From positions 148,501-212,500 of the forward strand of contig NZ_AOGW02000011.1 of NCBI RefSeq assembly GCF_000332495.1: DNA of 64,000 nucleotides, given 5' to 3'. Of this stretch, positions 60,104-64,000 are shown one piece after another. The notes beneath the pieces were generated by a model that did not search any database, was not told where the DNA came from, and saw nothing but the letters and a program-made list of their open reading frames with translations. This DNA comes from Leptospira terpstrae serovar Hualin str. LT 11-33 = ATCC 700639. GTDB lineage: Bacteria; Spirochaetota; Leptospiria; Leptospirales; Leptospiraceae. How positions within the stretch are numbered: position 1 is the first letter of the stretch; each line of letters opens with the position of its first letter. The position numbers and the translations under genes were made by a program.

Positions 60104-63100
60104 ATGAAAAAAATATTACCTCTACTTTTTCTTTCATATTTTGTTAATTGTTCGAATCTATATTTTCAAGATCTTTTTAATAAAAACAAAACAACCTTTC
60201 CGCTGCCGATTTTTGTTAGTGGAACGCCGAAGGTAACACTTCCTGATGGTATTCCTGCTGTTTCGCTTCGGATCAAAGAAGATTCGAATGTCCCACGATT
60301 ACTCGGAAAATCCCAAGTGCCAATAGGGAAAATTTATGATATATCTTTAGATTTTAAAAAGAAAGGTGGAAACGAACGCCTTTCCTATAAAAGTCTTTTC
60401 TTTGCAAAGCCCGTACAATTGGAATTTCCGGTTGATTTAGATGCGTTAGAATCCAAAGGATTCACAGAAGAATTTTACGTTTGGTATAAAGACTTTGCTA
60501 CAAATGAGTGGAAAGTTTTACAAAAAGGAATTTTAGACAAAAATACATCCTCCGTAAAAGTGCAAACCAATCACTTTACTCCCTTTATTTTAAGCGCACT
60601 TCCTTACCTTCCTGGAACAGAAATAGCGGCAGCTTCTTCTTGTTTTGCGACAGAAGCTTCCTCATGGAATTTACAAGGGATCTTAGATGATTCTTCAGTA
60701 AGTCAGGCCAAATTCGGAACCATCGGCGAAGGGTACAGATACTACCAAGACCGTCCTTACTTTGTAAAAGAAGAAGAAGGAGCATTCCGTGAACTTGGTT
60801 TGGAATTTGCTCTTTTGATTCCTACTTGCCAAGGTGGGACAGGAACCTGCGGAAATTCCCTTCTCCATTCGGAATCTACATCTTCAGAATACTTAGCCTT
60901 TGATGCACCGAAAAATATAGATGTCTATGTCATGTATGATACAAGAGGAGGACTTGCTCCTGCCGATACTTCGCAAGATGCAGACTGGTTATCTGGATTT
61001 TCCTTGTTAACCGGCAAATACGTTTATACAACCGAACCAGGGTTAGATCCTGCTCAAACAGTAGGAGCTTCTGGATATAAGATTTTCAAAAGGACATATC
61101 CTCAAGGATCACGAGTCAGTTTGGGAGGAAATAAAAAAGGAACATTGGCTCCAGGGATTACTTCCAACTATTGGGTGGTGGTAAAACCTGCAGGTATCGA
61201 AGGTGGAGTCCAACCGGCTTCCATCTTATGTGCCGCAGGCCCCGACCCAAGGGAACCAGACTTAGTCACAGGAAATATATACCCTGGTTCAGATAGAATC
61301 CTTTTTTGGCTTTTTTATCCACCAACAAATGCACCAAAAAAGATTATCATCAGAAGGAGTGAAATTTCTCCTCCTATGAGCCCAGCATCGGGTGAAGAAC
61401 CTAACGGTACAGAAATCACACCTTATACTTATTTGGATACAGGCCTAGTGGAGGGCCGTACATACTATTATTCTATTTTCGCAGTAAACGATGATGGTAT
61501 GTATAGTGGAATCACAATTGGAATGGAAACTACAGGACTCGATACAGACGGAGATGGTCTTACTGATTATACAGAGGCTTACTCTGGGTCTTATTCATTC
61601 ACTCCTGCAATTGGTTCAAATCCTCCATTATTTTACAGAGCTACGAATCCAGATTGTGATGGAGATGGAATCAACGATGGAACGGAACTCGCTCAAGGTA
61701 CCTATCCATGTTCGAATAGTGATTCTACCCCTCCAGTCGTTACTGTTAATCATTTTTCCGAAAATGCGAGCTCGGGGATCATTGATTTGGAAATCAATGT
61801 AGTTGATGAAGAAAGTTATCCGATGCCAACATTATGTTATGTGCGTCAACTTTTGCCAGGAATGACTGAAGAAGAATTTTTACGAAAACCATTTGGTTCA
61901 ACCTACGATCGTCAACAACCACCAGTTGCAGGTGAAGCGTCCTTAAATAAATGGATAAATGAATGTCGATATCCGTTAATTTTTAGCAACTATTTAGGAA
62001 AACGAGGCGGAGGTTTACCTGACAGATTTGTGATCTGGGGAAGGGACAGTTACGGAAATGTATCCGAGCCAATCTTCAGAGAGTTTAAAGCAAAGGAAGC
62101 AAACGTAGAAAATTCCTTTATGGTAAATCCAATGTATTTTGACGCCTATAATCCATATCTAAAAGGAATGGATACCGTAATCTTTGATCAACTCACGAGA
62201 CCGGATATTTCAGAATATACCTCTGGGATTACACAAATACCTTTTTGGGATTCATATCGTAGATATTATAAAAATATTGGCCATGTGATTCCAGTTAAAA
62301 ATATGCAAGGTTCCTATAACTATAAAACCTATAACCTTTCTAGCTTTATCACTTTATCGAATAACGTAGCCAGTTATTATGAACCAACCATTACAATACC
62401 AGGTGCAGAACCTTTCTTTTTGAAAAAGAATGAAGTATCCATCGATTATCAATTTTCAAAGACTCGCCCAAAAGCAGTGCACTTCCCAACTCAATTAGGA
62501 CAAGATTCGGGAATTACAGCTTTATATTCCGGTTCAACAAACCTTCAACAAAGTATATTTAAAATTGAAGGAGGGTATCTTTCTGCAATTTCAAATTCTG
62601 TTTCAGGAATTCCTTCTGGATTTTACCCAAGTATGATATTGCCTTATGATTTTGGACAAGGATTTGGACTAATTAATGGAAATCAATTTCAAGAATATGC
62701 CCTAGATTCATGGACTTCAACATTGTATAAATCTCTTGGAATCGGAATTACCGATAATAATTTTTCAGATGTCATTTCAATTGATAAATTAAATCTCTAC
62801 AATCCCCAAAATGAAGCAGAAATCTATGCTGTCTTAAAATCCACCTCACCCACGGACCTAAAAATTCTATATCGAAATTCTGGTGATCTAAATTTTACGT
62901 CAATACAGTTAAATGGAATACCTAACGGTTTTAAAGGATTTAAAACAATCTTTGTATCTTATATGAATTTTTCAGGTTTCCCTGTATATTATTTATATCT
63001 GCATGGTTGGAAAAATCCAAGTATCAATGCAGATACATTGATAAGATATAAAGTTTCAATCTCCGGAGGGATACCCAGTATTATTTTCGATAGAGAAATC

Positions 63101-64000
63101 GATTTATATGCCAGTCAAGCAGATCAAGTCTATTTCGATAAATCGGGAAGATACCTAATCACTTTTTCGAGACTAAGATTTATTAAAGTTTATCTGATGA
63201 CCGAACAAATGCCCAAATTGATACATTCTGTGAATTCTGGATCTTTCCCAGAAAATCCGCAGTTAGCCTTTGTTCCCAAAGAACCGATCAATATCGACAA
63301 TATCGGAGGATATTCGAAGATCCGATTGATCCAAACTGCTGGGTATACGGATTACCAAAGGTATGGATTTCTTCCAGCTGGTTCCGAATTGATCTTCAGA
63401 AATCATGTGTATGATTTCAAAGGAAACGAATGCGAATCACCAACAACACCAGGTGTAGAGAATGTAATCGCTACTTCCACCGGTAATTTCGGAGTTCCTC
63501 CGATTCCTCTTGCGGTGGTAAACGATAATGCAAATATTCAAAATGCAAAAAAAATACAAGCACCTGCCTCTGCGGCAACCCTTGTTTTGGAATCAACATA
63601 CACACAATCTTCTAATTCTTGCAGGACAGGATTAGTTTCAAATGATACGGCATCCATACCAGTTAGAACAAAGGTAGTCCAAAACACCTCAAGTGTTTAT
63701 AAAGACTATAGCATGAACCCAGCCAATGTTCCTGCAACATATAACTCGACTCCGGTTCCCTCTGGCTATGATACTGCTGAATTCAAAAAATGGGAACCTC
63801 TCTCGAAATCAAGCCCGCAACGACAAGGAATTTACATTCGCAAAGTAATCTATGTTTGGTGGCCTTACATTGCAGTCATCGACGAAGGAAATCCATGTAT
63901 CGTTGGAGACGTCACGATTCCGGAAGGACAGTTAATTTGCAATGTTTACTTCGGTGGATATCCACTCTTCGTTGAAGATTTTGTATATCCCTACGACAAG
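60104..64000 (+). CDS. Very large lipoprotein with thrombospondin-type-3-like repeats, 3' end outside window
   Basis: The frame from ATG 60104 stays open for 1299 codons to the window edge, so it is longer than this. The signal peptide has lipobox VNC (Cys about 16), and AAGGAA precedes the ATG. Near residue 430 a fibronectin-like segment (TYYYSIFAVNDDG) is followed by calcium-type repeats DTDGDGLTDYTEA and DCDGDGINDGTEL, resembling thrombospondin type 3 motifs. The rest is Ser/Asn-rich beta-like sequence. Probably surface-exposed; function unknown. Confidence 0.85.
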   Translation, partial: MKKILPLLFLSYFVNCSNLYFQDLFNKNKTTFPLPIFVSGTPKVTLPDGIPAVSLRIKEDSNVPRLLGKSQVPIGKIYDISLDFKKKGGNERLSYKSLFFAKPVQLEFPVDLDALESKGFTEEFYVWYKDFATNEWKVLQKGILDKNTSSVKVQTNHFTPFILSALPYLPGTEIAAASSCFATEASSWNLQGILDDSSVSQAKFGTIGEGYRYYQDRPYFVKEEEGAFRELGLEFALLIPTCQGGTGTCGNSLLHSESTSSEYLAFDAPKNIDVYVMYDTRGGLAPADTSQDADWLSGFSLLTGKYVYTTEPGLDPAQTVGASGYKIFKRTYPQGSRVSLGGNKKGTLAPGITSNYWVVVKPAGIEGGVQPASILCAAGPDPREPDLVTGNIYPGSDRILFWLFYPPTNAPKKIIIRRSEISPPMSPASGEEPNGTEITPYTYLDTGLVEGRTYYYSIFAVNDDGMYSGITIGMETTGLDTDGDGLTDYTEAYSGSYSFTPAIGSNPPLFYRATNPDCDGDGINDGTELAQGTYPCSNSDSTPPVVTVNHFSENASSGIIDLEINVVDEESYPMPTLCYVRQLLPGMTEEEFLRKPFGSTYDRQQPPVAGEASLNKWINECRYPLIFSNYLGKRGGGLPDRFVIWGRDSYGNVSEPIFREFKAKEANVENSFMVNPMYFDAYNPYLKGMDTVIFDQLTRPDISEYTSGITQIPFWDSYRRYYKNIGHVIPVKNMQGSYNYKTYNLSSFITLSNNVASYYEPTITIPGAEPFFLKKNEVSIDYQFSKTRPKAVHFPTQLGQDSGITALYSGSTNLQQSIFKIEGGYLSAISNSVSGIPSGFYPSMILPYDFGQGFGLINGNQFQEYALDSWTSTLYKSLGIGITDNNFSDVISIDKLNLYNPQNEAEIYAVLKSTSPTDLKILYRNSGDLNFTSIQLNGIPNGFKGFKTIFVSYMNFSGFPVYYLYLHGWKNPSINADTLIRYKVSISGGIPSIIFDREIDLYASQADQVYFDKSGRYLITFSRLRFIKVYLMTEQMPKLIHSVNSGSFPENPQLAFVPKEPINIDNIGGYSKIRLIQTAGYTDYQRYGFLPAGSELIFRNHVYDFKGNECESPTTPGVENVIATSTGNFGVPPIPLAVVNDNANIQNAKKIQAPASAATLVLESTYTQSSNSCRTGLVSNDTASIPVRTKVVQNTSSVYKDYSMNPANVPATYNSTPVPSGYDTAEFKKWEPLSKSSPQRQGIYIRKVIYVWWPYIAVIDEGNPCIVGDVTIPEGQLICNVYFGGYPLFVEDFVYPYDK

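Noticed and set aside
61491..61802. Reading frame within the large lipoprotein gene
   Set aside because: It lies in another frame of a long open coding region with a signal peptide and repeats, so it is a shadow frame.
1..64000. CRISPR arrays, insertion sequences, prophage or toxin-antitoxin loci
   Set aside because: I saw no repeat-spacer arrays, transposase-like frames with terminal repeats, phage structural genes or recognisable toxin-antitoxin pairs.

Overview
The window looks like a chromosomal segment of a spirochaete of the genus Leptospira. It is AT-rich and has many lipoproteins with relaxed spirochaetal lipoboxes (SC, NC, GC, QC ends). It also has Leptospira-style regulators and short intergenic gaps. 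The large nitrate-assimilation block suggests a free-living (saprophytic) lineage. This placement is inference from gene style; no rRNA or other marker gene is present. I recognise no tRNA, rRNA, CRISPR array, insertion sequence or prophage.

Layout. 1-2.5 kb: an unknown gene cut by the window edge, a CoA-binding protein and two small membrane proteins. 2.5-6.7 kb: an uptake cassette, probably for iron or haem, with a TonB-dependent receptor, a lipoprotein and a convergent PepSY membrane protein; TGAGA/TCTCA dyads precede both the receptor and the PepSY gene. 6.8-24.4 kb: a nearly complete nitrate assimilation and molybdenum-cofactor island. It holds a single-chain nitrate reductase fused to its own NAD(P)H-dehydrogenase module, nirB, nirD, cobA, a moaC-moaB fusion, moeA, a nitrate/nitrite transporter, a second uncharacterised molybdopterin enzyme, moeB-rhodanese, moaA, moaD, moaE, mobA and a HAD phosphatase. 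Three transcription units in this island have sigma-54-type -24/-12 elements, and an NtrC-like dyad lies between the divergent nitrate and nitrite reductase genes. Together these suggest a nitrogen-controlled regulon.

24.6-30.8 kb: a lipoprotein, a membrane histidine kinase next to a small protein resembling its sensor domain, a YdeI-like protein, an M14-type peptidase, an alpha/beta hydrolase and 3-methyladenine glycosylase. 30.8-36 kb: a tolC-like/RND/tetR efflux operon with 4-base overlaps and no periplasmic adaptor gene. 36-42 kb: two MarR-type regulators, each with one palindromic operator before itself and a matching one before the next gene (an NTF2-like protein; a thiolase). Also here are rnk, a cysteine-rich secreted protein, a lipoprotein and a glycosyltransferase. 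42-50.7 kb: a lipoprotein, a STAS-like protein with a chemoreceptor-like protein, a hybrid kinase followed by a REC-EAL phosphodiesterase (a likely phosphorelay to c-di-GMP), and arsenite methyltransferase.

50.7-51.4 kb: two adjacent small lipoprotein genes that both look broken, one by an in-frame TGA in the signal peptide and one by loss of its start codon. 51.9-64 kb: a TIG-like lipoprotein, a fatty-acyl-CoA ligase with an AraC regulator, a run of envelope genes (a lipoprotein with a Cox11-like CxC motif, a discoidin-like lipoprotein and a DsbA-like lipoprotein), a MORN-like lipoprotein, and a very large lipoprotein that runs off the right edge.
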